64,000 bases of DNA from Liopterus haemorrhoidalis (lineage: Eukaryota; Arthropoda; Insecta; Coleoptera; Dytiscidae), in NCBI GenBank assembly GCA_963971575.1, contig OZ020611.1, forward strand, positions 61,351,381 through 61,415,380, in the 5' to 3' direction. A program made the position numbers and the translations under genes. The notes beneath the pieces were generated by a model, which was not told where the DNA came from, did no database searches, and saw only the letters and a list, made by a program, of their open reading frames with translations. Positions 11,150 through 22,921 of this stretch are shown piece after piece; positions within the stretch are counted from its first letter, which is position 1, and each line of letters begins with the position of its first letter.

Positions 11150-11725
11150 GTACTAAGAGAGTTGCTACATAAGAGGAAGATGTCAAGGTGCTTACTCGAA
11201 ATTATAAGGCGGATAAGTCATTTCTTCCACTCCTGAAGCGGTTCGGTAGTTCTAGCTGCATTGTCATGACCAAGTTCCAATTCTTACTTTTGGTCGTTTT
11301 TCTCGTACTTTTTGGAACACATCCGGCAAGCTAATTGTGGTATACTATTCAGCAGTGACTTTACGACAATGTCGCAGTGGAACAGTGGCAATGTGACGCG
11401 TATGAGTGAAATATGAAGAAACTATTTCCTTGCCAGTGCTCCGTGTATGCTTCACTTTCAATGGTTTGTCCTCGTCTGGGAAGAGCCAACAGCCGTTTGC
11501 TTTCTGGTTCGTAGAAGTAAATCCATTACCTGTTACTATGTCGCACTTAGTTTTTGATTCGCCTCTATTATATTTAATGAGCATTTTCTTACTCCACTCC
11601 ACACGTATCTTTTCTTCAAAAAGAGATAACTGGTGTGGTATGTATAGAGCACAAAGCTTCCTGACGGCTAAATGTTCATGTAGGGTTGTATTGATTCAAG
11701 TCATGGATTTGCCAATCAAGCAATA
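11150..11725 (-). pseudogene. mariner transposase pseudogene (central and C-terminal part)
   Basis: The minus-strand frame runs HLAVRKLC, EWSKKMLIKYN, CDIVTGN (first catalytic box, with the usual GDE altered), KPLKVKHTRSTGKEI, HIATVPLRH. After frameshifts come a decayed HDNA box and an YPPYNFE*APCDIFLL-like third box. This order and spacing are those of mariner (DD34D) transposases. No N-terminal HTH or TIRs are found, so it is a truncated relic. Confidence 0.78.
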
Positions 11726-11729
11726 GTAG

Positions 11730-12270
11730 CCAAAATGTAAAAAATCCCACTTAGTATTATTTCGATACCTTTTATATCGCTTTGAACCAAATTGGACCTA
11801 TAAATCACAAAAATGAAACAAATAAAGGCATATGACTTCATATTAGGGGTTTGTCCGAAATAAAAAAAAAAAACATATCCGGTCGGAACAGCCATAAATT
11901 ATAACATTTAAGTAAGAAGCTCCATGCGTAACTTCTATTTGCTTAGTTTTGTTCGCAGCACCTGATCGTATGTAAGATTGTACCTATATTAGACTGCCTA
12001 ACAATGCTGCATATATATATATATATATATATATAGCAACACTAGTAGATCGCGGAGCACAGTTTGGAAAACTCTGATCTAGGATATGCTCTCGCGGACT
12101 TCTTTGTAGTAATATTAAACCTTAAAAGTCTGTTATATATATTTTCGATATATATATATATATATATTATAGTTTAACAGCCCTAATAATTTTAATGTAC
12201 TGTACGCAAGATTTTTTTCGAATTGTTTCAGCATATTTCGTAATTGCCCAGAATCCTGGTGTCATACCGT
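11730..12270. other. AT-rich spacer with (TA)n runs and one hAT-like terminus
   Basis: There are two (TA)n tracts, at 12011-12034 and 12149-12168. Between them 12043-12078 reads, reversed, CAGAGTTTTCCAAACTGTGC, the form of a hAT terminal repeat. I could not pair it with an opposite end, so it is a solo terminus at most. Confidence 0.4.
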
Positions 12271-12440
12271 GATAATATATAGCTTATGACTATAACAACT
12301 GATCATATAGTGTTGCAACAGGATCTCGATTCTATTTTCCAATTGTGCACAGCAAACAACTTCATCGGTTCAACATCGCCAAGTGCAAATATATCAACTC
12401 TAAAAGATGAGATCCATCGAACGTTGTGTATTCACTAGAC

Positions 12441-13619
12441 CAGGGCTTCTTAAAGTGGGGGGCCGTGACCATCCTATAAGGGGGCCGCGAAGAGCATCGA
12501 ATATAACACTTGATAATTTTTTTTATTATTTAAAAAGGATAAGTAGCTTTAACTTTCATACTACATAAATATTATTCTTCATTGTAAATAGATTATTGAA
12601 TGACTGAGCGTAAAAAAAATGTACGAGGGTAGGTCAAAGTCCTTACAAACAATATAAAAACACATTATTTTGGATTGATTCCTTTTTATTTGTCAACATC
12701 CTCCTTTTAGCTCGATACACTTCGCCCAGCGTTTCTCCAACTTTTTCAAGCCATCCAAAAAGTAAGATTTCGTAAGGCGTTAAAATAGGAATCTTTTTAT
12801 GATGCCTCTTCGTTCAACGTGAATCTTTTTCCGGCGAGTCATTTCTTCATGTTAGAAAATAGGAAAAAGGGGCTGGGGGCCAAATCTGGTGAATACGGAA
12901 CAATTCAAACAGTTATTCATGCATTTCCGCCATCAACCACAGAATTGCGTTTATTCTCCACTGTGGGTAAACACGGCACTCATCTTGCAGATATCTTTTG
13001 CATACCGAATTTTTCGTGCAAAATTGAAACTTCTGAGTCATGTGATAGCTTGTGGCCTCAACTAGTCAGCGCACTTTGACTCGTCGATCACTCAAGACGA
13101 TATCGTGGATTTTATCAATAGTTTTTGGCGTAGTCACTTCAAGTGGACGTCGCGAATGATGATCATCATTTGTGGATGTATGACCATGTTTAAACTCATT
13201 CACTCAATTGCAATCAGTTTTCAACGCTGGTGCAGATATGCCATGAACTTCACTCTGCTTTTATTTCCTTCGGTGCTTTGCCTTTCAAATGAAAATGTTT
13301 AATCACTGCACGAAATCGATCGATTATAATCGATTTAATCGATTATAAAAATGAAACCACGCAAAGGACATGGCTGTAAATTTGAGAGCAGTCTATTGAC
13401 ATGTGGTACTTTTCAGAAACCAACTTATTTCCGACACTACTAGCGCGTTCTCTTGGATTTTGTAAGAACTTATTGACCTACTGTCGTATATTTCAAACAA
13501 AAAAATAAATTTTCTTTATCCAAACTTGGTGCCAAAAAAAAAAAAAAAAATAGGTGGGCCGTAGGCTAACGAGTTGTGATGCAGGGGAGCCGCGACATCA
13601 AAAAGTTTAAGAAGCACTG
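12441..13619. mobile_element. hAT-type MITE nested in the LINE; contains a mariner
   Basis: Perfect 8-bp duplication CACTAGAC (12433-12440 and 13620-13627). The TIRs are CAGGGCTTCTTAAAGT and, reversed, CAGTGCTTCTTAAACT. Without the nested mariner and its TA it is about 314 bp. It belongs with the hAT MITE at 56150-57569, which shares the CAGNGCTTCTTAAACT terminus and an internal GC-rich block. Confidence 0.9.
12624..13486 (-). mobile_element. mariner deletion derivative nested in the hAT MITE
   Basis: TA duplications lie at 12622-12623 and 13487-13488. The TIRs are CGAGGGTAGGTCAAAGTCC and, reversed, CGACAGTAGGTCAATAAGT. Minus-strand coding relics are an N-terminal HTH segment (KIHDIVLSDRRVKVR), then LHEKFGM-like sequence. 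After a deletion of the first catalytic region comes YSPDLAPSPFFLF (third acidic position changed to Pro) and KSYFLDGLKKLEKRWAKC. At 863 bp it is shorter than the usual ~1.3 kb. It is non-autonomous. Confidence 0.88.
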
Positions 13620-14499
13620 CACTAGACAATACACCTGTAGAGCAAATCAAAGATATAAGGGATTTGGGCGTCTTATTTAGTAGCGACCTTAATTTTACTG
13701 CCCACATCAACACTATTATTAGTAACTCGTTACGCATGTTGGGTTTCCTAAAAAGACAGTTTGTCAGCTTTAGAAGTTTACATACTATCAAAGCTCTATT
13801 CAATTCTTTAGTAAGGTATCGGTTAGAATACACATCTATATAGTATCCAACAGAGTTTGATCCACAGATTGGAAAACGTACAAATCAAATTTTGTAATTA
13901 TGCACTTTATAAATAGGGTATTCATTACAGTGCTGTGCCGAGAGGTGATTTGAAACCTCTACAAGATTGGCGTCGAATTTTCGACTTATGTCTACTCCAC
14001 AAGATAGTGAACGGTATCACTGACGTTCCTGACAACCTCGCTAGATTTGGATTGTGAGTTGTCCTATACCCAACAAGGAACGTGGATTTATTCCACCTGC
14101 CCAGGCGCCGAACATCTTACGGACTCAAGTCCAGTCTGGACAGAATGTGCAAGCTCTACAAAGATCTAACCCCGGATTTGGAATATACTAAAATATTATG
14201 TGCTCTTCATACATTGCATTTAAAAATAATTTAAATCGTTTACCCCAGTCCTGTTTATTAAGCATTTTTTTAAATATATTTTTTGTATTTTTCTTTTTTT
14301 TTAATATTGTGTAATTTAGGTAACTTTATGCTGTATACACTTAAGTAAATAAATAAATAAAGAATCCGTTGGCGAAAACCGCATCAAAATCGATTCAGTC
14401 GTTCTAGAGTTTTGAGATACTAACAGACAGACAGTTTATCATACTAACAGACAGACAGAGAAACAGGAACTCCCCTTTTATATATTTAAGAGATATACC

Positions 14500-15130
14500 A
14501 GGGTGATGTAGGAGGTATCCCGTATTGAAAGAGGTTAAAAATGCAATTTTATATTTAATATTGTTTTATTGGTATGAAATATATTGCTTCAATAATAATA
14601 TTTAATCCATGTATGGTACTAGAATTTGAAATTTTTCAACAATTTATTCTTCTGTGTATTATTAGGTCGTCAAGGATGAAATTTGTAAAAAAAAGGCAAA
14701 GTTGGTTGATAACTTACAAATATAAGGAATTATTTTATTTATCAAAGTATGCACCCATATTGTCTATACACTTTTGCCATTTAAGCGGCAGGTTGTTCAG
14801 GCCTGTCGTATAAAACCCTGGCGGACGAGAGTCAATAAATTCCTGGAAGGCCAGTTTTATAGCACTGTCGTAATTAAACTGTTTTCCTATTAAAAAGTTT
14901 TCCAAATTGCGGAGTTGTAGTCAGTGGGGGCTAGGTCTGGTGAGTATGGACGATGATGAAGAAGTTCCAACTCCAATTCCTGTAGTTTTGCCCCAGTCAT
15001 TTATGCAGTGTGTGATCTAGCGTTATCATGCAATAAGATAGGAGTCGATCTGTTGACCAATCTAGGCTATTTTTCTTTAAGTTTTTGCATCATTTAGTCC
15101 AGTTGGTTGCATTATATTTCTGCTGTGCTC
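14500..15130 (-). pseudogene. mariner transposase C-terminal half
   Basis: The minus strand reads PILLHDNARSHTA (second catalytic box). Then comes HRPYSPDLAPTDY (third box, Asp retained), followed after a frameshift by FNYDSAIKLAFQEFIDSRP, FYTTGLNNLPLKWQKC and GAYFDK at about 14727. This is a mariner subgroup different from the copies at 36715 and 40029. The 5' half is missing; a poly-T tract at 15132-15147 marks the break. The TE end near 14500 is not paired. Confidence 0.8.
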
Positions 15131-15190
15131 ATTGAGCCAGTTTTTTTTTTTTTTTTTAAATTATATGCACGAAATTTGGCGAACCAATTT

Positions 15191-15360
15191 GATTATCAGA
15201 TCAATTCTGTAAAAATTTACTGTGTAGTCACGTTACTACAAGATAAAATATTATAAAAAGTATAATGCCTTTCATTCATGACAGTAACTGACCTTGCTAA
15301 TAGAGACAGATATACACACTATTTTCATAGTAACTGAGTTACAGAATTGGTCTGATTGTC
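15191..15360. repeat. Inverted repeat, ~22-bp arms
   Basis: The arms GATTATCAGATCAATTCTGT (15191-15210) and its near complement (15339-15360, 19 of 22 matching) are separated by about 126 bp. They could be the ends of a small decayed MITE, but no target-site duplication is clear. Confidence 0.5.
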
Positions 15361-15364
15361 TGCT

Positions 15365-16296
15365 GCGTAGTAACACTAGAGCCAAATACACTATTAACGT
15401 TTCGCGCGGTCTGCCATGCCGTAGTTCCACGTATAGTCATAGTTCATAATAGTGCGAATATCCAATTTCCATTTTCAAAAAATTAATTTTTAAAAAAGTT
15501 TGTGATATTTTTTAGAGCATACAATGACTTTTTTAAACAGGCGGTATGTGTAACTTTCCAACAAAAACAAAAAAACAGAATGGTACAATATTAAACTAAT
15601 GTCAAATAATAAGCTGTTAAAGTTGTCAATATCATCAATTACAAATTTCATCCTTGACCTGATACATACATTGTAAGTTTATACACTTTTATTCTGAGGT
15701 TCAGATATATTAACCACATGGTAATGACCAGGGTGACGAAACCATGTAGAAAACACAAGTTTAAACAAGTTAAATAACAAGTCATCCCCCTTTTTAATTG
15801 TGCATCGTTTAACGATGAGTAAGTGAAAGCATTTTTACAGTTTTGCAACCCCAGTGAATGACACGTCATATATGGGCGCACAGGTGCAAGAAGTACTCCG
15901 TTAGTACACTCATACACCGCGCTAGATCTTAGTGACTCACTGAAGGTATGAAGGCACGTGAATCATCGAATTGTTAAAAATTCCGCTATATTTATTATGC
16001 GATGTTACTAAGAATAAATTTTATTAATATTCATATAATTTTTACTAGATGAACTATAAATTATATGAGTAACAGGAAACATAATTAAACAATTCTTATA
16101 AAAGAATAAATAATAATAGTGATTTGTGGTTTTGCGGTAAAGGAATTAATTGTTTTGTGTTGCTTCAAACTTGTGAAATGTGAATTTTTGTACATTTTAG
16201 TATTTTATCGGTATCTAGTAAACGAGACAGGCCCGAATGCTAGATGGTTGAGGCAACATATTTTGCGTTTTCGCAATAACCATAACAATAATAAAA
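15365..16296. other. Unassigned AT-rich sequence
   Basis: No coding or terminal-repeat structure recognised. A short frame on the minus strand (15648-15917) has no family signature. Confidence 0.4.
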
Positions 16297-16895
16297 AAAT
16301 TGATCTGAAGTGTGAATTTCAGGGTTTTGTGGGTATTTAGTAAAAATCTGTTAACACATAAGTGTTGAAGCCAACAGAGTGATAAATGTCTAAGAATATT
16401 TTTTTGATTAAATGTTTTTATGTAATCATTTTTTTTTTCTTTTTCTCGTTATTTGAATAAGAAGAATACTAAATTTTAATAATTTGCGAAAATTTCATCA
16501 CGATAAAATTTAAATTTAATACCCTATATATTATATTATTTCTATTATATTTATTTCGGTGGAAATCCAAGAAAAACCCGTACAACTCCTACATTTAATA
16601 CCCTATCGTTTTTTTTTTTCTTCTGCTTTTGTCTTCATCAAGTCTTCGTTCATTTAATAAGACATTTTATTGATAAACGTCTTCATTTTTTCAATTTAAA
16701 AACGGTTTTCTCACTAATAACAATGTGATATTTTCTATATAAGTATTTCACTAGTAAAAATGGTTTATTCTTTTTTGATACCTTAAAAACAAAAAACTAA
16801 ACAGATTCAAAGAGTATGTTGAAACGTATAGGCTCCTTACACACATTCGAATCTGAGCTGTTATTATTTATTTTTTTTATTATGTTTATTTATAT

Positions 16896-16942
<47 letters not shown>

Positions 16943-17966
16943 CCATAAATACAAAATAATCTTATTAGGCATTATTTAGTCAAAAATTAAAAAAATATAT
17001 ATTTTTTTGCCAAAAACATAAAAACTGCAATATTTTCCAAAAACGCAATCTGATCAAAAATTCCTCTCGTACGCTTCCGGCTCCGATCAATGTACATTAC
17101 CTATAATTTTTTCCGGTTTTTAGTTTAACCCCTTTGGGTAAAAAAGTGCGGAACAAGATTTTTTTTTTTTGCTGCATTCATGTTAAAAGAAACGAATTAT
17201 ATAAAACTATTTTCCGTTCCTTAATCTACGTTTCAAGAGCTTTCTTTTGACACACCTAAATAGATTTTAAAAAATAATAATTTTTTAGAACGACACAAAA
17301 CTTATCTGATCAAAAATTCCTGTTCCCATCAATGTATGTACATTGTGGACATTTTATTCAGATATTTAGATCAACCTCTCTACGAGATATGGTGGAAGAC
17401 AAAAGTTTAATGACATATATCTGACAAAAACCTAAAAAAAAATGATTTTACAAAAATAAAAATTTGCTTGTTGATCCATGCATTAAGATATAAATATTTC
17501 ATTTGACATACCAATCAAAATTTGAAAAATTATTTAATACATAATTGTTTATATTTAACTCTCATTATTTTTCCTATCATCATCATTGGCGTGACAGCCC
17601 GAGTTGAGACTAGGCCTCCAGTTTCCATGTTTCATAACCATGTTTTTTAGTCTATGAACATTTAGGAGTAATATGGTCAGTATTACGTCCATTTTTAGCG
17701 TACACAGAAAGGCACCTTAACAGTTTATAGCCGGTTGCGAACGGCTAAGCAGAACCTGTAATTTGTATAAATATTTTCACACAAATTATTTGACATACCT
17801 AAGCAGGAATTGGACTCTCGTCCGTGCCCTTGCGTAGCGGTCAAATATCAGGTACAAACGATTTAACGTTTGCAACTACAGGCTTACTTAGTATTTTTCC
17901 TATATGTGGGTCAAAAAATTGTATAAGCATGCCAAATTTCAACTTTGTATGTTAAGCCGTTTAGCT
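16297..17966 (-). mobile_element. Diverged relative of family D, interrupted by SINE S1 copy 2
   Basis: Left-end homology at 16300-16345 matches other D copies (GATCTGAAGTGTGAATT, then CAGGGTTTTGTGGGTAT). Internal homology appears at 17040-17110 (CTGATCAAAAATTCCT and GTACATTACCTA) and again around 17302-17325. The pre-microsatellite block is at 17892-17962 (AGCATGCCAAATTTCAACTT, then GCCGTTTAGCTACAATTTCT). The CAGA array and the distal end are absent, and (TA)n occupies 16904-16937. This is older than the copies at 30073, 47004 and 58499. Confidence 0.6.
17578..17891 (-). mobile_element. tRNA-derived SINE, family S1, copy 2
   Basis: Perfect 12-bp duplication TATTTTTCCTAT (17566-17577 and 17892-17903). 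The insertion splits the conserved TAGTATTTTTCCTATGTG block of a family D relative, and the intact site is visible in D copies near 31023 and 47755. The minus-strand head has B-box-like GAGTCCAATTCC, and the 3' end is ATGATGATG. It aligns with S1 copy 1 over its whole length. Confidence 0.85.
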
Positions 17967-17969
17967 ACA

Positions 17970-18810
17970 ATTTCTACTGTAAAGACACAAGGGTGTCGCG
18001 AAATTTATAGTTTAAATGTAACGTACCCTTTTCGGGATTTACGAAACAATATTTTAATATACCAGCACTTTGCCAGCACTAATTCTAACTTAAATGCTCC
18101 ACTTATAATTAGATACTCAAAATACTGAAAATTCTATGACATAATTTGTTTTGCCTCGAAAATGAAATACATAACCTATACATTTCTTGTTTATTTTACA
18201 ACTAAGTAGTCGCCAATAACTAAAAGAGTAATCGGCAGATAAAAATTTAGCTAGAATTCCCGCCCGAAGTTATGAAAACAGGAACATGTTCTGTTTTCAA
18301 AATAAATTGATCCATTTTTTCATCAATAAATTCACCAATTTGCTCACAACAGTAAATTGAAGACCAACTTTTTCTATTTATTGATCAATAAACTGAATCG
18401 TGTAAAACCCACTTAAGTCCACGATTAATATTATATAAACTGTATTTTATTTTATAAAGTTTCTAAAAAAGTTATCTCCGTTCCATTTTCTTTCACTCAT
18501 ACTGCTGAAACTAAATGATTTTTTTTTTAAATAACTAAATAATATACTTATCTGAATATCATCCTTAAAGTATTATAGTAATAAATGTCACTTGTTTTAA
18601 ACTATCAACTGTTCAACTTTTCTCAGTTATAATAGCGACTTGACTGCTCTCCATTTAGACTTTATTTATGACAGTAAGTTTTTTATATCGTTAACTATAT
18701 TAATAATTGGTACGAATGTGATTCAAATGGTGTCTGTTTCATGTTTATTACATCCTGCCACTGTAATGTTGGACGATCAATTTAACTTATATTGGTTTGA
18801 AAATAAAATT
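17970..18810. other. Unassigned AT-rich sequence
   Basis: No gene or repeat boundary recognised; a few short frames without family signatures. Confidence 0.4.
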
Positions 18811-18814
18811 GCAA

Positions 18815-18955
18815 AATGATCGAAAAATGGAAAATAACTGTCATATGTCCAATCCGTAAGAAAGGAAATAAACTAGAATGTGGTAACGTGGGATCTCACT
18901 TCTATGCAACTCATATAAAATCTTCTCTAATATCTTTTTGCATCATCTTGCACTA
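18815..18955 (+). pseudogene. Short LINE reverse transcriptase scrap (N-terminal RT motifs)
   Basis: The plus strand reads KWKITVICPIRKKGNKLECG and then a degraded YRGISLL-type stretch. This is the RT0/RT1 region (ICPIFKKGD...C.NYRGI) of LINE ORF2 proteins. Only about 45 residues remain, so the clade cannot be given. Confidence 0.6.
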
Positions 18956-18989
18956 GATTTTTTGCAATAAGATTTTTTTTTCCAAAATG

Positions 18990-19720
18990 CAATTTATTTT
19001 TTAACATAGTCTTCTTTTAGCTCGATACATTTTGCCCAACGATAATCCAATTTTTTTGTGTGTGCCAGCAATGATGTGCGAGCCGATTCTTCATGTTTGG
19101 AAAGAGAAAAAAATTCGCAGGAGGCCAAATTTGAAGAATAGAATGGATAACGGATCAGTTCATAGCGCACTTCGTTTAATTTAGTCGTTAAAATTGCGGA
19201 GGAGTGAGCTCATGAATTGTCATGGTGAAACAGAAGTTTTTTCTTCGTCAAATGGAGTCGCTTTTTCATCCACTCAGAGTGTAATCCTTCCAATAAAGCT
19301 GCATAATATGAAGCTGCATAATATGTTCTGTGATCATTTTTCCCTTTTCCAGATAGTCCATGAATTATGCCTTGCGAATTATGAATTATGCCCAGAAAAA
19401 CGTGGTCATAAACTTTCTGGAAGAGGGAACTCTATTTGCTTTCTTCGGAGTAAGTTCGTAAATTCACTGTTTTGACTGTTCTTTTATTTTTGGAATGTAG
19501 TGCTGGATCCATGTTTCATCAATGGTTATGAAACACCGCAAGGACTCGCTTGAATTGCGCTTGTACCTGTCCAAACATTGCTTTGAAATGGGCACGCGAT
19601 TTCATTTTGATTCACTGTGAGCAGACGCGACAACTATCTTGCCGATAGCTTTTCCATGCCCAAATGTTCATGCAGACTTGCTAATGATGACATCTTGCGC
19701 ATTTTAAAAATTCAATTTTA
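18990..19720 (-). pseudogene. mariner transposase pseudogene
   Basis: From 19720 downward the minus strand reads LHEHLGMEKLSAR, then a decayed ITIDETWI first box, then KKLLFHHDNS (second box). YPFYSSNLASCEFF follows (third position changed, D to E), and KKLDYRWAKCIELKED near the C-terminus. The order is that of a mariner (DD34D) transposase close to the relic at 12624-13486. Frameshifts and stops throughout; TIRs not identified. Confidence 0.75.
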
Positions 19721-19729
19721 AAAATTCTT

Positions 19730-20600
19730 TCATTTCTGATTAATGGAAATCGTATATCAAGTTTGCCGCCGATGAAACAAATTTTGTTACAGATAATTTA
19801 AAGACAATGCCGAAAAGATGGATTTTGTATTACCCGTGAGCACAAATATCATTATATCTTTGGAACTACTCAACAGATATTAAAATTCTTTCAATTCTTC
19901 AAGTGTATAAAGCGTGCACAAACTTTGCCGATGACGAAACCTATATTATCGCTGATAATTTCAAGACAATGCTTTAAATATTAGCGAAAAACATGATATA
20001 GTTTTACCAGCGTGCACAAATTTCCTTATAACTTTGGAACCACTGAACCGTTTTTAAGGAAACACAGCCCAAAATTTGACCAGGTGATGTAGCTACAAAA
20101 AAAAAAAAAAAAAAAACGCTTGAAAATCAGATCAGCACTTCTCGAGTAATGCGTTAAATATTAATCGAAAAGATAGATTTTGGATTACCCACGCGCACAA
20201 ATATCATTATATCTTTGGAACTACTGAACAGATTTTTAAAATTCTTTCAATTCTGATTAGTGTATAAATCGTGTTCCAATTCTGCCGCAGGCAAATGTAT
20301 GTCGTTGATAAATCAAAAAAAATGCGTTAAATATGAATTTAAAATATGGATTTGGTTTGACCCGCGCGCTAATTATCGTTAACTTGTTCTAAAATTAAAC
20401 TAGTTCTAAAGTTTTAATTGACATTATAACTTACTAGAACTATTGAATTAGAACTATTGTCACTAGAACTATTGAACCGATTTTAAAAGACAACCGTAAA
20501 CCTGACCAGGTGATGTAGCTAAAGATATAAATAAAAAACAAAACGCATGAAACTCGAATGAGTAATTCTCGAGTGAAAAGCGAACATACGGACAGACAAA
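19730..20600. repeat. Degenerate tandem repeats, ~160-190 bp period
   Basis: A module containing CACAAATATCATTATATCTT, then TGGAACTACTGAACAGATTT and TTTAAAATTCTTTCAATTC, recurs near 19850, 20010, 20190 and 20450 with decreasing similarity. A GGTGATGTAGCT block appears twice, at 20080 and 20507. A poly-A tract lies at 20098-20118. The run ends with GCGAACATACGGACAGACAA (20580-20599). This looks like the tail of a repeat family rather than coding sequence. Confidence 0.6.
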
Positions 20601-21820
20601 CTGACAGGAAGACGTTACATTATATGTATATAGAAGTTTATTATTTTCTATTTATTATAGGAATTATTTTATATGTAAGAGATGTTGTTAATTTTGACCA
20701 ACCTGCATATGAAGACAGAAACTGTCTAAATGCGTTACAATTAACTTGTAAATTGGTCGTTTTTTATGTCCCATACACAGTATGGCCTATAAACAGTGGC
20801 AAAATTTTGCGACCCTGGAAAATTGAAATAAACTGGCCTCGTAGGGTCAATAGCCGGCCATATTGGATCAAGGACCAGCCCCATTGATCCAGGGATCGGT
20901 CCTATTGAGATCGGCCCACCGGGAAATTGCCCAGGGTCCTGACGAGCCAGTCCGCCACTGCCTACATGCATACGTTAGTTAGTTAAAAATTTTGGCGCAC
21001 AGCTGCAAAGGCTATTGCGCCTAACGCAGCCCATCTAAATGATCCATACGCATACGCTTAAAGCTATTATTATTAGTTAAAATACTAGCTAAATCATCTT
21101 TAAAACCTAACTACTAATGACAAAAACCTATTATTGCATTAAACCTGACGTTCATATATTTGTACATTCACAGATTATCGTGAATAAAACTGTGTAATAA
21201 TCAAATGAAACCGGCCGGCATGAAAGCCATTAGTTTATAAATTATTGTGTAGAGCAGGACAGATGGAAAACGTAGCATTTCCATTGAAATAATTGTCTCT
21301 TGGTAATACTATTAATAAAAGAAGGGTGAATAACGAGGGTACGCCAATAAAGATGTAATTTAAGAGTTTGAAGAAGCATAAAAATAATTAGTAATGGAAC
21401 ATGAAAACATCTGATCTCGTTTAAATCAGAATATAAGTCTTTTAACTCTCATCTTTCAAGATAAAGGATGTAAAACAAAGGGTTATATTATAATTGGAAA
21501 TTCATTGAAAGCTATTAGTACTATGATACAGTGGTTTTAAAACTGTGATTTGCGGAGGCGTGGGCGTCTAACCACACGGTGCATTAACAAATGGTGTTAA
21601 TTTGTATTAATTTATAACTCATTATATATGAAGGGTCAGAGGGAAAAACGATGATAGTCCATTTTTAGACAAAAGTGAAATATTAATGCCATCTGTTAGC
21701 TTGTGATCAAAACTATCTATATCTACAACGATTAAGGAGGAAAGCCAATGTGAGTCCAGTAAAAAACGCATTCAAAGATATGCACTAAGGGGGAAGAACG
21801 ATAAAAGTCCCGTGCGTAGG
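20600..21820. other. Unassigned sequence with a TTAG-headed repeat scrap
   Basis: No gene recognised. At 20974-21020 a TTAGTTAGTTAAAAATTTTGG motif followed by CGCACAGC matches a second copy at 25383-25425 and, less well and reversed, 45096-45162. This suggests a shared short interspersed element end. A GC-rich stretch at 20820-20965 is unassigned. Confidence 0.45.
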
Positions 21821-21827
21821 GAGAAAA

Positions 21828-22025
21828 ATGATGAAAGTCCTGAATGATGAAGAATGGAGGGAGGTAATAAGACATTGCAGAATAAAGCTTTCACCATTTC
21901 ATGTCATTGATTGCGATCAGACTTTCTTCAAGACATGGACAGAATTTTTGAAACCTCTTTATAAGGTTAAATGTCCATTCTCCACTAGGGTTGTGCGATG
22001 CCTCAAAATTCTGCACAATGAATAA
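21828..22025 (+). CDS. Small unrecognised open frame (65 aa)
   Basis: This frame has balanced codon use and non-repetitive composition, with a WREVIRHCRIKLSPFHVIDC stretch, and is followed by the start of a hAT element. I do not recognise the family. Just upstream, AACGATAAAAGTCC-like words repeat three times (21650-21845). It may be a fragment of a transposon ORF or a chance frame; no promoter or splice context supports it. Confidence 0.2.
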   Translation: MMKVLNDEEWREVIRHCRIKLSPFHVIDCDQTFFKTWTEFLKPLYKVKCPFSTRVVRCLKILHNE

Positions 22026-22031
22026 TAAACT

Positions 22032-22915
22032 AGAACAGGGGTCGGCAACCTGCGGCTCTTTTAAAAAAAATTGTGGCTCTTTGAAAATTGGCTGGTTTTT
22101 ATTTTAATATAATTTATTTTTGAATTTTCAACTTTCTGCCTGTACTATACAGGTTTTGTATTGTTTAAGATGTTTTACGGTGCAATTCTCGCCCGGTAAC
22201 TCCTCGAATTACTACATATTACCTTTTAAAAGAAGTAATTTGTTTCGAAAAAAGTTATCTGTATTTGTGAATGATTTACGCGCAGAAACATTTTTACATT
22301 TTATTAATTTACAAAAACATAAAGACAATAACAACGTTATTCATGCAAATTTTGCACAAACTATTGTTACCATGCAAAAAGCTTTTGGAAAAAGATGTAA
22401 AGAGTTTAGAAAATATAAAGCTACACTAGCTTTTTTAAAAAACCAATTGAAGCAGATATGCAGCAATTACATTTATCACCATTCCCATTGATTAATCAAG
22501 CGCAATTTGATCTTCAATTATTGGATTTGAAATCCTAAGATTTATGAAATAATATATTCTTAAAACTTAATTCTGAACTGGAAAGTTTAGAAAGAGAAAA
22601 GTGCATTTTATCTTCTCAGCATAAGTGGACCGAAATTCACAATCTTCAAAATGTAGATAAAGTTCTTTTCGAAGCTTGGAACCGTCTTCCAGAATCGTTC
22701 AATCATTTAAAAAATTATGCTTTTGGACTATTGACAATTTTCGGATCCACATATTACTGTGAGCAAGTCTTTTCACATATGAAATTAATAAAGAGTCAGT
22801 TAAGAAGTAATCTACCTGGCCTGAAACTTGAGTGCTGCCTTAAGTTAAAGATTACTGAATATTCACCAAATCTTGAAATTTTATCGAACACTATGAAGGA
22901 GCAATCGTCATATTA
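22032..22915 (+). pseudogene. hAT transposase remnant (C-terminal half, dimerisation domain)
   Basis: The region starts with a hAT-style terminus (CAGGGGTCGGCAACC at 22035). It reads FVNDLRAETFLHFINLQKHK and FGKRCKEFRKYKATLAFLKN, then after frameshifts FGSTYYCEQVFSHMKLIKSQ and RSNLPGLKLECCLKL. The last part is the hAT C-terminal dimerisation region of the kind found in GTF2IRD2/ZBED-like hAT proteins. N-terminal BED finger and most of the RNase-H core are missing. The right terminal repeat is not seen; family C copy 3 abuts the end. Confidence 0.75.
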
Positions 22916-22921
22916 AAAAAA

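Larger units (their letters stand above)
12275..14362 (+). pseudogene. LINE ORF2 C-terminal remnant, split by a hAT MITE
   Basis: Before the insertion the plus strand reads a post-YADD segment (LDSIFQLCTANN, then IAKCKYINS). After it come DLGVLFSSDLNFTAHI, LGFLKRQF, LFNSLVR, then AVPRGDLKPLQD and LFHLPRRR across frameshifts. These are the thumb and C-terminal motifs of Jockey/CR1-like LINE proteins. The 3' tail is (AAAT)n at about 14344-14361. The reading continues directly from one side of the hAT duplication (CACTAGAC) to the other. It is 5'-truncated, with numerous stops. Confidence 0.78.

Noticed and set aside
11406..11726. 106-residue plus-strand frame
   Set aside because: It is the complement of the minus-strand mariner transposase relic, which has recognisable motifs in the correct order.
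12819..13079. 86-residue plus-strand frame
   Set aside because: It is antisense to the mariner relic at 12624-13486; the minus strand carries the YSPDLAP motif.
13312..13346. ATCGATTATA palindromes as a regulatory site
   Set aside because: They lie within a decayed mariner copy and are explained by local AT-rich duplication.
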